DNA of 64,000 nt, from positions 1 to 64,000 of the forward strand of contig CAYGOT010000004.1 of assembly GCA_964351595.1 (NCBI GenBank). Direction: 5' to 3'. The DNA comes from UBA6059 sp964351595. GTDB taxonomy: Bacteria; Bacteroidota; Bacteroidia; Cytophagales; Cyclobacteriaceae. Shown here piece by piece: positions 43,722-53,055 of the stretch (within the stretch, counting starts at the first letter, position 1; the number at the start of each line of letters is the position of its first letter). A program made the translations under genes and the position numbers. The notes below the pieces were generated by a model that was given only the letters and a program-made list of their open reading frames with translations, was not told where the DNA came from and made no database searches.

Positions 43722-44471
43722 ATGGTGAATAGAAACCACTTTACGAAAAAATTTTCAGCTAAATCTTACCAAGAATTACAAGCCATTCTGGATAGTCAAC
43801 ATCGTGTGGATGAAGCCAAACTTGCAGCTAAATGGATTCTAGAGGAACGAGGTGAACAGACGATCTATCAACCACCTTCCAAGCAGGAAGCAAAGGAAAG
43901 TAAGCCATGGCTATTCGATAAGAACACTAATCCAAACAAGCTGCATTATTGGTGGAGATTGTTTGGGTTAGGAGTAGCATGGATTATCGTTCCTTTCTAT
44001 TTCAACTTCCAGAACCTCATAACGAACAAAAAGTCCTTAACCCAACTTGAAGGAACAATTCGAAATTCGGAAGTTATTGTCGATAATGTGTCAAGCAGAA
44101 ATCACATGGGGTATGAAGCTAATAGCCGAAGAGCAACTTTGTATTTCAGTCTCAATGAATATCCTAAACTGTTCAAACTGGCGGAGAACATTGGACAAGA
44201 TTATTCACATGACAAATACAATCGAATTTCGAACCTATTGAAAGAATCTCAAAGCGTTGTGGTTTGGATCAATCAGAACGAACTGGAAAGCAATCAACCG
44301 AAAATCTTTCAGATTGATGTTAACGAACAAACAATCATAGATTTCAGTACTGTAAAGTATGAACACTCAGGAGTCTTCATTTTCTCCCTTTTGCTTGGGA
44401 TAATTACGACTGGTTTTGCTCTCTACAGCAGATATCCCGAACAAACGAAGAAAATTCTTGGAATGGGTTAA
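43722..44471 (+). CDS. Hypothetical two-helix membrane protein
   Basis: 249 residues from the ATG at 43722. A charged cytoplasmic N-terminus (SYQELQAILDSQHRVDEAKLAAKWILEERG) is followed by a helix (LFGLGVAWIIVPFYF), a soluble middle domain and a C-terminal helix (GVFIFSLLLGIITTGFALY). No family is recognised. The gene lies between two copies of a 57-bp promoter segment, as if inserted or duplicated with it. Confidence 0.65.
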   Translation: MVNRNHFTKKFSAKSYQELQAILDSQHRVDEAKLAAKWILEERGEQTIYQPPSKQEAKESKPWLFDKNTNPNKLHYWWRLFGLGVAWIIVPFYFNFQNLITNKKSLTQLEGTIRNSEVIVDNVSSRNHMGYEANSRRATLYFSLNEYPKLFKLAENIGQDYSHDKYNRISNLLKESQSVVVWINQNELESNQPKIFQIDVNEQTIIDFSTVKYEHSGVFIFSLLLGIITTGFALYSRYPEQTKKILGMG

Positions 44472-44493
44472 ATAGACTGGCATTAGACCGGGA

Positions 44494-44550
44494 CGAGCTT
44501 AGTGCAGTTTTTCTACTTTGGATGTGCGAGAACTTCCCTATTTTAGTATT
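44494..44550 (+). repeat. Duplicated promoter-containing segment, copy 2
   Basis: Copy of 43650-43706 in the same orientation, ahead of the HigA-like regulator gene. The promoter is intact in it. Confidence 0.8.
44517..44546 (+). promoter_or_regulatory. Promoter TTTG-N18-TATTTTAG ahead of the HigA-like gene
   Basis: TTTG at 44517-44520 and TATTTTAG at 44539-44546, identical in boxes and spacing to the promoter at 43673. The ATG at 44597 is 50 bases downstream. Confidence 0.65.
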
Positions 44551-44596
44551 GGATCCAAAGAACTAGCAAGTTTAATAAGCCTTCATAAATACCAAA

Positions 44597-44878
44597 ATGG
44601 ACGCTCTGGAAAATACATCCTCTAACCCGACATCCGGTCCCACCACCCCCGGTCAACTCCTACGGCAAGTGATGGATAGCAAAGGCATACTGCATGTGCA
44701 GGTAGCAGAGCAACTGGGCGTATCGCGGGGTGTGCTCTCCCGATATGTCAATGGCACTCGCAATTTTACGCCCAGGCTGGCGCTACGCCTGGAAGCAATC
44801 CTCGATGTACCTGCGGAGGAGTGGATGCACCTACAGGTCACCCACCAGCTACAGCAGCTTCGTCAAGAGCATAGCTGA
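44597..44878 (+). CDS. Orphan HigA/XRE-family DNA-binding protein
   Basis: A 93-residue protein. The XRE helix-turn-helix spans roughly residues 30-65 (VAEQLGVSRGVLSRYVNG), and the flanks TPGQLLRQVMDSKG and ALRLEAILDVPAEEWMHLQ match HigA antitoxins. No HigB toxin gene is upstream or downstream, so it is either an orphan antitoxin or a solitary repressor. An array of four dyads at 42-bp intervals begins 62 bp after its stop and could be its operator. Confidence 0.85.
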   Translation: MDALENTSSNPTSGPTTPGQLLRQVMDSKGILHVQVAEQLGVSRGVLSRYVNGTRNFTPRLALRLEAILDVPAEEWMHLQVTHQLQQLRQEHS

Positions 44879-44940
44879 CCCACTTCCCACGTTCAATGGC
44901 CCACCTCAGAGGTTAGAAGTGTCACCTCAAAGACCCGGCT

Positions 44941-45085
44941 GTTAACCAAATTGATCAACAAACGCGCAAAATATATGAAAGTGTTAGCCAAATTGGTTAC
45001 CAAGTACTGCTCAACGGGTAGTTTGTTAACCTTTTTGGTCAACGATTGGTTCTTTTACCTACAATTGTTAGCCTTTTTGGTTACC
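44941..45085. promoter_or_regulatory. Array of four 19-bp dyad sites at exact 42-bp spacing
   Basis: Sites at 44941-44959, 44983-45001, 45025-45043 and 45067-45085. All fit GTTARCC-N5-GRTYAMC, an imperfect inverted repeat. Start-to-start distance is 42 bp three times. The 23-bp spacers are unrelated to one another. The first two sites have an AAATT centre and the last two TTTTT; the fifth base alternates A, G, A, G together with the right arm. At 10.5 bp per turn, 42 bp places all sites on one DNA face. This fills most of the 307-nt spacer 44879-45185 before a cyclophilin gene. It looks like an operator or nucleoprotein assembly site. Confidence 0.75.
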
Positions 45086-45185
45086 AATCGGGCTTCTAAG
45101 GTGGGTAGGTCTGTCATTGATGCCCCTCGGTTAGCTCGCAGCAATCGCACTTGCAATACAATTCAACAAACCCTAATTTCAGCAG

Positions 45186-45779
45186 ATGATACACCGACTT
45201 CAACCTCTTTTGTTATTGCTGATTGTCCTGGCCTGCTCTGCTCCACCAAAGGAGCCTGAGACATTCCCGGTAGGGCAAATCAAAACACCACAAGGTGAAA
45301 TGCTCTTTTGGCTATATGATGAGACGCCCATCCATAAGGAGAGCTTTATCAAGCTGGCCAATGAGCGATACTGGCATGACTATACATTCAATCGGGTGGT
45401 GGAAGGGTTTGTGATCCAAGGCGGATGTCCTGATACACCTGAGGGTTTTGCGGACTCACCTTATCTACTCAAGCCGGAGTTTAATGATACGATCAAGCAC
45501 ATCTACGGTGCGCTAGGTGCCGGTCGGGACGGCAATGCGGAGAAGCTCTCTGCCGGCTGTCAACTCTATATCGTGCATGATCCGGACGGCATTCCCAGGC
45601 TGGATGGCAACTACATGATCTTTGGCCAGATGCTCAAAGGGTTCGACGTGCTGGAATCCATTGCGGTAGTGGAAGTAGACTCGCTGGATAAGCCGCTGGT
45701 CGATGTGCCCATGGAAGTCAATGTACTATCCATGACGGCTGAGGAGTTGAGTGATCTTGGCTACAAAGTGGATCAGTAG
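45186..45779 (+). CDS. Cyclophilin-type peptidyl-prolyl isomerase lipoprotein
   Basis: A 197-residue lipoprotein (lipobox LIVLAC). The cyclophilin core includes YTFNRVVEGFVIQGG, ALGAGRDGNAEKLSAGCQLYIV and NYMIFGQMLKGFDVLESI. These enzymes catalyse proline isomerisation during protein folding in the periplasm. The divergent length (short loops) suggests a small secreted form. It is downstream of the dyad array, so it may be under its control. Confidence 0.85.
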   Translation: MIHRLQPLLLLLIVLACSAPPKEPETFPVGQIKTPQGEMLFWLYDETPIHKESFIKLANERYWHDYTFNRVVEGFVIQGGCPDTPEGFADSPYLLKPEFNDTIKHIYGALGAGRDGNAEKLSAGCQLYIVHDPDGIPRLDGNYMIFGQMLKGFDVLESIAVVEVDSLDKPLVDVPMEVNVLSMTAEELSDLGYKVDQ

Positions 45780-45865
45780 CCTGACTCGGATCGGATAGAC
45801 CTTCCAAATAATAGTACTTTACGCCAATCGAGGGGAATGCTACCTTGAAGAAAATCTTCTAAACT

Positions 45866-48800
45866 ATGAGATATCTAATCATCCTACTACTATTATGCTC
45901 TTCCACCCTCTGGGCACAAAGAAGAAAGCAGTCTGCACCAGCAGCTCCACAAGTTGATCTCAACGAGCATTACGCACCCGTGAAATGGCGAAACATCGGC
46001 CCTTTTCGTGGCGGACGCTCTGTAGCCTCCAGTGGCGTCATTGGCGACCCTATGACCTACTACATGACCACTACAGGTGGTGGTGTTTGGAAGACTTATG
46101 ATGCCGGCAACTCCTGGGAGAATATTTCGGACGGTTTTTTCAAGACCGGGTCGGTAGGTGCCATAGCCGTATCCGAAAGTGATCCAAACGTCGTATATGT
46201 GGGTATGGGCGAGCACGCTCCCCGAGGTGTCATGACCTCCTATGGTGATGGTGTTTATAAGTCCACCGACGCGGGTAAAACCTGGCAACACCTTGGACTT
46301 GACCTCACCAGGCATATCGCCAATATTAAAATTCATCCCAAAAATCCTGACATAGTATATGTCGCCGCGCAAGGAGCCGTACATGGCCCAACACAAGAAA
46401 GAGGCATTTACAAGAGTACCGATGGAGGCGAGACCTGGAGAAAAGTCCTCTATGTCGATGAAAATTCTGGTGCTAGCAGTCTGTCCATGGACATGACCAA
46501 CCCGCGCATCCTATATGCAGCAATGTGGGATCACAGACGTTTGCCCTGGCAAGTAGTCAGTGGTGGCCCTGGTAGCGGCATTTACAAGTCTGTAGACAGT
46601 GGCGAAACCTGGTTCAAGATTCAGGAAGGTCTTCCCAAAGAACTAGGTAAGATTGGTATCTCAGTGAGTAGAGACAACCCTGACAAGGTCTATGCCATCG
46701 TAGAAAGTGACACGCAAAAGGATCAGGGTGGTCTGTTCGCCTCGAACAATGGTGGCAAAAGCTGGAGTCGTGTGAGTAGAGATCACCGCCTCACCATGAG
46801 AGCCTGGTACTACACAGAGGTCTTTGCAGACCCTACCGACGAAAACACCGTCTATGTACTCAGTCCTCATGCACTAAAATCCATCGACGGTGGCAAGACT
46901 TGGTCAAGAATGACCGGCACCCACGGTGACTTCCATGACTTATGGATCAACCCTTACAATGGCAAGAACCTCGTGATCTCCAATGATGGTGGCGCTGGTA
47001 TCAGCTTCAATCAGGGTGATACCTGGTCCAGACAAGACAATATGCCTACTGCACAATTCTACCGGGTCAACGTAGACAATGTCTTCCCCTATCGCATTTA
47101 TGGTGGTCAGCAAGACAATTCCTCAGTGGTCATTCCTCATCGAAATCCTAACGGGCGAGATATTGACGAGCATCACTGGACCTATTCTGCCGGTGGAGAG
47201 AGTGCCTTTTTAGCTTTCGACCCTGACAATCCAAGGTATGTGATGGGTGGAAGTTACCAGGGCTCTATCAATGTACTGGATACTCGATTGGGCGAAGGCA
47301 ATAGGGTGATGTCTGCGCCGATCCAGTACCTGGCAATGGAGGCCAGAGATATGAAGTACCGCTTCAACTGGAATGCACCAATCATCTGGTCACAGCACGA
47401 GCCTAATGTCTATTATCATGGTGCTCAGGTATTGCTCAAAACAAAAGATAGGGGGATAACCTGGGAAGAAGTATCTCCGGATTTGACTCGTAATGAAGAT
47501 AGTAAGCAAGGTCTGGGTGGTTTTCCTTATACCAATGAAGGAGCCGGGGGTGAAAACTACGGTACACTGAGCTATGTCGTGGAGTCTCCTCATGAAAAAG
47601 GAGTCATCTGGACCGGAAGTGACGATGGCTATGTGCAAATCACTCGTGATGGCGGTGACAACTGGACGAATGTTACTCCTGAAGGCTTGAAAGAATGTCT
47701 GATCAATACTATTGAGGTGTCTCCTCACGACCCTGCCACTGCCTATATAGCGACCACTCGCTATAAGTTCAACGACTTCACTCCGGCCATGTATAAGACC
47801 ACCGATTATGGCCAGACATGGACAAACATCAGCAATGGATTGCCCTACGGCTCCTACGGCCGTGTAGTTCGTGAGGATGAGGAAAGAAAAGGCCTGCTGT
47901 TTACGGGTACGGAAATGGGTGTCTACGTGTCCTTCAACGGTGGTCAAAACTGGACCCCACTTCAGCTCAATCTACCCATTGTTCCCATTACGGATTTGAT
48001 CGTTAGGCATGGCGACCTGGTGGCGTCCACACAGGGACGATCATTCTGGGTACTGGATGACCTGGGCCTTATCAGACAATATAGTGGGGCGACCAGTGAG
48101 TTTAAACTCTACCAACCAGAGGATGCCTATAGGGTATCTGGTGGCAGTGAGCTTGACAGCTCTTCACCGGATGTAGATGGGATGAGCACGTATAGCGGGG
48201 TAAATCCTGCAACAGGCGTGGTGATCTACTACAGTCTGGATTCGGATTCACTAGACCTTAAGCTGGAAATAAAAGATGCCAGTGGCAATACCGTAAGAAC
48301 TTTATCTTCCACCAAAGACCCTTCATTTGTCTCGTACCCCGGAGGTCCGTCAGCAGACCCGGTACTATCCAACAAGGTGGGCTTGAATCGTATCGTTTGG
48401 GATATGCGCTACCCCACGATGACAGGTGTACCGACCGTATATATCGAGGGCAGCTATAGTGGTCATAAGGCTGCTCCCGGAGATTACACCGTCACACTGA
48501 AGGCCGGAGATCAATCCTCATCGTCGAGCTTCACTATCATGCCTAACCCGTTGATAGAAGCGTCCGATGCAGACTATCAGCTGCAGCATGAGGTGATGTC
48601 TTCTATTGAAGGCCGGGTCAATGATGTACATACGAAGGTCAATAGTATGGCCAAAGTGCGTGAGCAAGTGGAGGCCATCATCGACAGGTTGACAGATGAT
48701 CCAAAGTATCAGGACCTAATCAGTCAGGGCAAGGAGCTGTTAAAGAAACTGGTCAACTGGGATGAAGAACTCGTCCAGCGCAAATCTGAGGCTTACGACG

Positions 48801-49045
48801 ACACGATCAACTTTGAGAACAAGCTCACCGCCTCGTATCTATTCGTCAATGGCCAGTTAAATAGCAACGTTCCCTTTGTAACCAAAGGTGCGCAAGAGCA
48901 ATTTCAGCTTCTGGAAGGTCAATGGAAAACACTGGAAGCACAATATCAGGAGATGCTGAATAAGGATATCCCATCATTTAATGAGTCACTCAACAACGCA
49001 GGTGTCGGTGTGATTAGCTCCGATTTTGAAGAGAGTATTCCGTAA
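45866..49045 (+). CDS. Secreted BNR/VPS10 (sortilin-like) repeat protein
   Basis: A 1059-residue protein with a signal peptide (ends LWAQR). It carries about eleven Asp-box/BNR motifs of the SxDxGxTW type (for example STDAGKTW, STDGGETW, SIDGGKTW, TTDYGQTW), which build a large beta-propeller as in VPS10/sortilin and WD40/YVTN-like proteins. The C-terminal third has a beta-sandwich-like segment and a helical end. Such proteins are abundant in Bacteroidota and sometimes annotated as glycosyl hydrolases, but no catalytic residue is identified. It is monocistronic. Confidence 0.85.
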   Translation: MRYLIILLLLCSSTLWAQRRKQSAPAAPQVDLNEHYAPVKWRNIGPFRGGRSVASSGVIGDPMTYYMTTTGGGVWKTYDAGNSWENISDGFFKTGSVGAIAVSESDPNVVYVGMGEHAPRGVMTSYGDGVYKSTDAGKTWQHLGLDLTRHIANIKIHPKNPDIVYVAAQGAVHGPTQERGIYKSTDGGETWRKVLYVDENSGASSLSMDMTNPRILYAAMWDHRRLPWQVVSGGPGSGIYKSVDSGETWFKIQEGLPKELGKIGISVSRDNPDKVYAIVESDTQKDQGGLFASNNGGKSWSRVSRDHRLTMRAWYYTEVFADPTDENTVYVLSPHALKSIDGGKTWSRMTGTHGDFHDLWINPYNGKNLVISNDGGAGISFNQGDTWSRQDNMPTAQFYRVNVDNVFPYRIYGGQQDNSSVVIPHRNPNGRDIDEHHWTYSAGGESAFLAFDPDNPRYVMGGSYQGSINVLDTRLGEGNRVMSAPIQYLAMEARDMKYRFNWNAPIIWSQHEPNVYYHGAQVLLKTKDRGITWEEVSPDLTRNEDSKQGLGGFPYTNEGAGGENYGTLSYVVESPHEKGVIWTGSDDGYVQITRDGGDNWTNVTPEGLKECLINTIEVSPHDPATAYIATTRYKFNDFTPAMYKTTDYGQTWTNISNGLPYGSYGRVVREDEERKGLLFTGTEMGVYVSFNGGQNWTPLQLNLPIVPITDLIVRHGDLVASTQGRSFWVLDDLGLIRQYSGATSEFKLYQPEDAYRVSGGSELDSSSPDVDGMSTYSGVNPATGVVIYYSLDSDSLDLKLEIKDASGNTVRTLSSTKDPSFVSYPGGPSADPVLSNKVGLNRIVWDMRYPTMTGVPTVYIEGSYSGHKAAPGDYTVTLKAGDQSSSSSFTIMPNPLIEASDADYQLQHEVMSSIEGRVNDVHTKVNSMAKVREQVEAIIDRLTDDPKYQDLISQGKELLKKLVNWDEELVQRKSEAYDDTINFENKLTASYLFVNGQLNSNVPFVTKGAQEQFQLLEGQWKTLEAQYQEMLNKDIPSFNESLNNAGVGVISSDFEESIP

Positions 49046-49141
49046 AAAATTGTGCGCTCTTAAGGAGTGTTGAGGGATACTCGTAGTGAGTCGTTTCATT
49101 CCTTGATCAGGATAATTCAAAAAATTCTTAAATTCATTACC

Positions 49142-50029
49142 ATGAAAGAGATCAAAAAAGAAGATATCAGCCAGGAAGTATTCGACCTCTATGATGACTA
49201 TGCCCATAATAAACTGGAGCGTCGGCAGTTCATTGAAAAGCTTTCGCTCTATGCTGTAGGAGGCCTCACAGTGCCTTCCCTGATGAGCTTTATGATGCCC
49301 AACTACAAAGACACGATGTTGGTGCCTCAGGACGATCCTCGTCTCAATTCCGGGTACGTCAATTACGACTCACCAAAAGGTGGCGGGAGTATCAAAGGGC
49401 TACTCTCCTCACCCAAAGATGCCGATGGTAAACTACCTGGTATAGTTGTAGTACATGAAAACCGTGGGCTGAATCCATACATCGAAGATGTAGGAAGAAG
49501 AGCGGCAGTAGAAGGATTTATCAGCATTGCGCCTGATGCACTGACTCCTCTTGGCGGCTATCCCGGCAATGATGATGACGGCCGCACGATGCAGAGGGAG
49601 CGTAATCGTGATGAGATGCTCGAAGACTTTATCGCTGCGTACGACTACCTAAAGGCCTATGAGGGCTGCAATGGTAAGATCGGCGTGGTAGGCTTCTGCT
49701 TTGGTGGTTGGATCTCCAATATGATGGCTGTCCGCATCCCGGAGCTTGGAGCTGCCGTACCCTACTATGGTGGCCAGCCGGACGATGCGGATGTACCCAA
49801 AATCAACGCACCTTTGATGCTGCAATATGCCGGACTGGACGAGCGTGTGAATGCTGGATGGCCTGACTATGAAGCTGCCCTCAAAGCCAACGATAAGGAG
49901 TATGTTGCTCATTTCTATCCAGATGTGAATCACGGCTTTCACAATAATACCACTCCCAGGTATGATGAGCCGTCGGCCAAGCTATCCTGGGAGCGTACGA
50001 TAGCTTTCTTTAAAGAGAATCTGGGTTGA
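49142..50029 (+). CDS. Dienelactone hydrolase family protein
   Basis: A 295-residue alpha/beta hydrolase. The N-terminal region RRQFIEKLSLYAVGGLTVPSLMSFMM looks like a Tat-like signal or a membrane anchor. The DLH triad is Cys in GVVGFCFGGW, Asp in YAGLDERV, and His in VNHGFHNN. Substrates of this family vary from dienelactones to other esters. The ATG at 49142 is preferred over an upstream start. A palindromic terminator follows. Confidence 0.85.
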   Translation: MKEIKKEDISQEVFDLYDDYAHNKLERRQFIEKLSLYAVGGLTVPSLMSFMMPNYKDTMLVPQDDPRLNSGYVNYDSPKGGGSIKGLLSSPKDADGKLPGIVVVHENRGLNPYIEDVGRRAAVEGFISIAPDALTPLGGYPGNDDDGRTMQRERNRDEMLEDFIAAYDYLKAYEGCNGKIGVVGFCFGGWISNMMAVRIPELGAAVPYYGGQPDDADVPKINAPLMLQYAGLDERVNAGWPDYEAALKANDKEYVAHFYPDVNHGFHNNTTPRYDEPSAKLSWERTIAFFKENLG

Positions 50030-50038
50030 TACATTGAC

Positions 50039-50080
50039 ATATAGCCCATGGTTTAAACCATGGGCTATATTGATTTTTCC
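50039..50080 (+). terminator. 32-bp perfect palindrome with T-run
   Basis: 50039-50070 is a perfect inverted repeat with core GCCCATGGTTTAAACCATGG, followed by a short T-run (TTGATTTTT). It ends the hydrolase transcript and overlaps a false upstream start of the next gene. Confidence 0.75.
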
Positions 50081-50086
50081 TCTGAA

Positions 50087-50602
50087 ATGAACAGACCCCA
50101 ACTTACGTCTCGGCTCAAGTCGCAATACCAACAATTTGCGGATTATATTATAGGGCTCTCTGATGAGCAGTTTTTATCTGCCCCTACCGGAAAATGGTCG
50201 GCAGGTCAGCATGTGGAACATCTCCTGAAAAGCGTTGCTCCTTTGAGCAAAGTGATGCAGGCTCGTCCCATTCTCGAAAGCTTTGGTCGTGCAGAGCACT
50301 CCAGTCGCGACTATGATGCTATTGTGGTCTATTATCAGGAAACCTTAGCCAAAGGCTATGAAGATCGGCCACAGTTCCTGCCGGAAGAAGTCACCGCTGA
50401 GCAGAGAGCAGGCCTCATCAACAAATTGCTCGCGGAAGTGGACACACTTTGCGAGCTACTAGTTGGCTACAGTGTAGAAGATCTCGATCAACTCGTCATC
50501 CCTCATCCTTTGCTGGGCAATCTGACCATTCGCGAGATGATGCTTTTCACCGCGTATCATGGGCATCACCATGAGCTGGGGGTGCGCAGGATTTTTGAAT
50601 AG
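50087..50602 (+). CDS. DinB-like protein
   Basis: A 171-residue four-helix bundle of the DinB_2 type. Metal-binding histidines are expected in GQHVEHLL near residue 45 and in YHGHHHELGVRRI at the end. The ATG at 50087 was chosen because the earlier in-frame ATG at 50060 lies inside the terminator palindrome. The function may be a thiol transferase or another metal-dependent enzyme. Confidence 0.8.
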   Translation: MNRPQLTSRLKSQYQQFADYIIGLSDEQFLSAPTGKWSAGQHVEHLLKSVAPLSKVMQARPILESFGRAEHSSRDYDAIVVYYQETLAKGYEDRPQFLPEEVTAEQRAGLINKLLAEVDTLCELLVGYSVEDLDQLVIPHPLLGNLTIREMMLFTAYHGHHHELGVRRIFE

Positions 50603-50826
50603 ATTTTCGTTTATCACGTTTGTGGGGGACACGAACGTGGGCGTTGGGGACATTATTTATTGTGAATGTTATCACAAAATACACCCCTGTGGTTCCGGTT
50701 CCACCTCGGCTCTGGGGGACAAGTTCCGCCCTTGAGGCCGACCTGGAAGGGCGGTTAGGTGGGTGTTATTCCTAATCAACTATGATAGTGCGCTTTTGCA
50801 AAGCGTACCTATCTATGTGCCAAACG

Positions 50827-51969
50827 TCACTCATACTCCTCCCACCACTTCGCAGTAGGAATATCTCGATCGATGTAGAACACCTGACCGACACGCGGTT
50901 GGGCTATTATCCTTTGATCTCCTTCCATAGCAGCATGCAGGCGCTGCACCGGCTCTTTCCAGGGGTGCAGGGCCAGGTTGAACTTACCCCAGTGGATTGG
51001 CATCAGCACCTTGCCACGCACATCCTTGGAAGCCTGCGCCGACTGCTCAGGCATCATGTGGATATCGGCCCACAGCTCGTTGTATGCGCCGCACTCCATC
51101 ATCACAAAGTCGAATGGCCCGTATCGATCCCCGATCTCTTTGAAGCCCGGGAAGTAACCCGAATCCCCGCTAAAGAACACCCGCTTCGACCATCCAATGA
51201 TTGACCAGGAGGCCCAAAGCGTGCCATTCCTGTCGGTCAGTCCCCTACCGGAAAAATGACGTGAGGGTGTCGCTGCTAAAGTCAGCTTATCAGAAAAAAC
51301 AGCCTCCTCCCACCAGTCGAGTTCAGTGATGTTTTCCTCCGGTACACCCCACGACTGAAGATGCGCTCCTACGCCTAGCGGAACATAGAATTTGTTAACC
51401 CGATCCTTCAAAACAGAAATCGCATAATAGTCCAGATGATCATAGTGATCATGCGAAATGATCACTGCATCAATTGGCGGTAGATCGTCTAAAGTGGCTC
51501 TGGGCTCATAGTCGAAGTGCTCAGGCCCGGCAAACGAAAACATGGAGGCTCGTGCTCCAAACACAGGATCGGCCAACAGGGTATGTCCCTCTATTCTGAT
51601 AAGAGCTGTGGAGTGACCAAACCATGTGATGGCTACCTCTGCTTCATCCATAGCCACGATCCTGGCCGCATCAAACGGAATGGTCTTGATGACTTCCTGC
51701 GGCTCTCGCGATTCCGTATAGGTAAAGAACTGCCTGCCCGCCTTCCACATAATGGTAGCAGGATTGCCTAGCCCTGTAGGTACGTTATTCACAAACTCCC
51801 CATCGCTGTACTGCTCCGATGAGCTGATCCGATCGAGATGATTCCCGGTAGGGGGCGCTCCTACCTGCGGAGCAAAGGCAAAGAACAATACTACTGCGGC
51901 TACAAGCAGGAGAATGATGCCGAGCAGCGAAAGGAGAATTGTTTTGAAGTAGTAACGGACTTTGGTCAT
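50827..51969 (-). CDS. MBL-fold metallohydrolase, NAPE-PLD/UlaG-like, membrane-anchored
   Basis: About 380 residues from the ATG at 51969. An N-terminal helix (ILLSLLGIILLLVAAVVLFFAF) is followed by a beta-lactamase-fold domain with HDHYDHLD, SRHFSGRG, FSGDSGYFPG and MPIHWGKF. The order and sequence fit the NAPE-PLD/RomA group, which hydrolyses phosphoester or lactone bonds. The 224-nt spacer 50603-50826 has a CCGCCCTT/AAGGGCGG hairpin (50728-50756) and another near 50792, which may be terminators or part of a small RNA. No gene is seen there. Confidence 0.85.
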   Translation of the reverse strand: MTKVRYYFKTILLSLLGIILLLVAAVVLFFAFAPQVGAPPTGNHLDRISSSEQYSDGEFVNNVPTGLGNPATIMWKAGRQFFTYTESREPQEVIKTIPFDAARIVAMDEAEVAITWFGHSTALIRIEGHTLLADPVFGARASMFSFAGPEHFDYEPRATLDDLPPIDAVIISHDHYDHLDYYAISVLKDRVNKFYVPLGVGAHLQSWGVPEENITELDWWEEAVFSDKLTLAATPSRHFSGRGLTDRNGTLWASWSIIGWSKRVFFSGDSGYFPGFKEIGDRYGPFDFVMMECGAYNELWADIHMMPEQSAQASKDVRGKVLMPIHWGKFNLALHPWKEPVQRLHAAMEGDQRIIAQPRVGQVFYIDRDIPTAKWWEEYE

Positions 51970-52095
51970 GGTGTAATGTCGACTTGCACCTCGCAATATT
52001 GTATTGCCCCGTCGATAATACTACTGGTCATCAAATATCTCTTTGAAGAGACTGGTTTTTCTCAGTACTTAGTAAGTAACCTAATAATCACAACT

Positions 52096-53055
52096 ATGAA
52101 AAAACTATTGACAAACTTATCTATTGGTGTATTGGCCCTGGGGCTGATGTATTGCAGCTCTCCTACCGGAAAAAATCAGGAGGAGTCTGCAACAGCGCCT
52201 GCTGCCAAAGAAGTAAAAGAGTATCAGGCCATTTCTTTTTTGGGTGATACACTTTACATGCTGGAGCCTTCCGCTAAGGCCTTGTCCAACCTCGATTCTG
52301 TTCGCGCTGTTTATGAAAATGATCCGTCTCTTGACAATCTGATCTGGTACGGTCGCTACACTGCCTATGCCGGTGACTACAAGGGGTCGATTGACATCTA
52401 TACCGAGGGCTTGGAGAAGTACCCCAATGATCCCTGGTTACTACGTCACAGAGGCCACCGCTATATCTCTGTAAGAGACCTGGATAAAGCTATCGCGGAC
52501 CTTGAGCTAGGCGCTTCACTGATTGCCGGCAAGGAGGATATCGTGGAGCCTGATGGCGCCCCGAATGCTGCGGGTATTCCGATAGGCAGCCTTCGGTCCA
52601 ATATGGGCTACCACCTGGGGCTGGCTTACTACCTCAACGGTGACTATGAAAACTCTGCCCGGGTCTATGGAAATGAAGCGGAAACTGCGGATAACGTAGA
52701 TAAACTCGTTTCTTCTACCCACTGGTACTACATGAGCCTGCGTAATCTGGGTCGTGATGAGGAGGCTGCCGCCGCAGTAGCGGACATTACCGCCGATATG
52801 GATGTTATCGAAAACTTTGACTACCACAAGCTGTGCCTGCTCTACAACGGCACAACCCCAGTAGAGTCTATGACCATCGATAAGGATCGCGGCTCTGCCG
52901 GTGATGCGCTGGCCTACGGTATCGGCAATTACTACTTGTACACGGGAGATACTGCCAAGGCGAAGGAGGTCTTCGAAGGGTTGATCGAAGGACCAGTGTG
53001 GGCGTCTTTCGGCCATATCGCCGCAGAAGCACATTATTCACAAGTTTTTAAGTAA
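52096..53055 (+). CDS. TPR-repeat lipoprotein
   Basis: A 319-residue lipoprotein (lipobox GLMYC). Tetratricopeptide repeats start near residue 85: YTAYAGDYKGSIDIYTEG, then GHRYISVRDLDKAIADLELG and GLAYYLNGDYENSARVYGNE, with a final IGNYYLYTGDTAKAKEVFEG. TPR proteins hold partner proteins together; the role is unknown. The ATG at 52096 begins the signal peptide. It is divergent from the MBL gene. Confidence 0.8.
   Translation: MKKLLTNLSIGVLALGLMYCSSPTGKNQEESATAPAAKEVKEYQAISFLGDTLYMLEPSAKALSNLDSVRAVYENDPSLDNLIWYGRYTAYAGDYKGSIDIYTEGLEKYPNDPWLLRHRGHRYISVRDLDKAIADLELGASLIAGKEDIVEPDGAPNAAGIPIGSLRSNMGYHLGLAYYLNGDYENSARVYGNEAETADNVDKLVSSTHWYYMSLRNLGRDEEAAAAVADITADMDVIENFDYHKLCLLYNGTTPVESMTIDKDRGSAGDALAYGIGNYYLYTGDTAKAKEVFEGLIEGPVWASFGHIAAEAHYSQVFK

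Noticed and set aside
44902..44929. Two CACCTCA motifs 21 bp apart before the dyad array.
   Set aside because: Only two short copies, likely chance; they do not match the dyad consensus.
44941..45085. CRISPR-like array (19-bp repeats, 23-bp spacers).
   Set aside because: The repeats are too short and too variable, alternate in type, and there are no cas genes. A protein-binding array fits better.
44951..45259. A 102-codon plus-strand frame with a 14-residue periodicity (LAKLVT, LTFLVN, LAFLVT).
   Set aside because: It starts at TTG, overlaps the cyclophilin lipoprotein start, and its periodicity is fully explained by the 42-bp DNA array. The repeated part is confined to the dyads.
50060..50086. 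Upstream ATG for the DinB-like gene.
   Set aside because: It lies within a perfect 32-bp palindrome that looks like the terminator of the preceding gene. The ATG at 50087 is more plausible.
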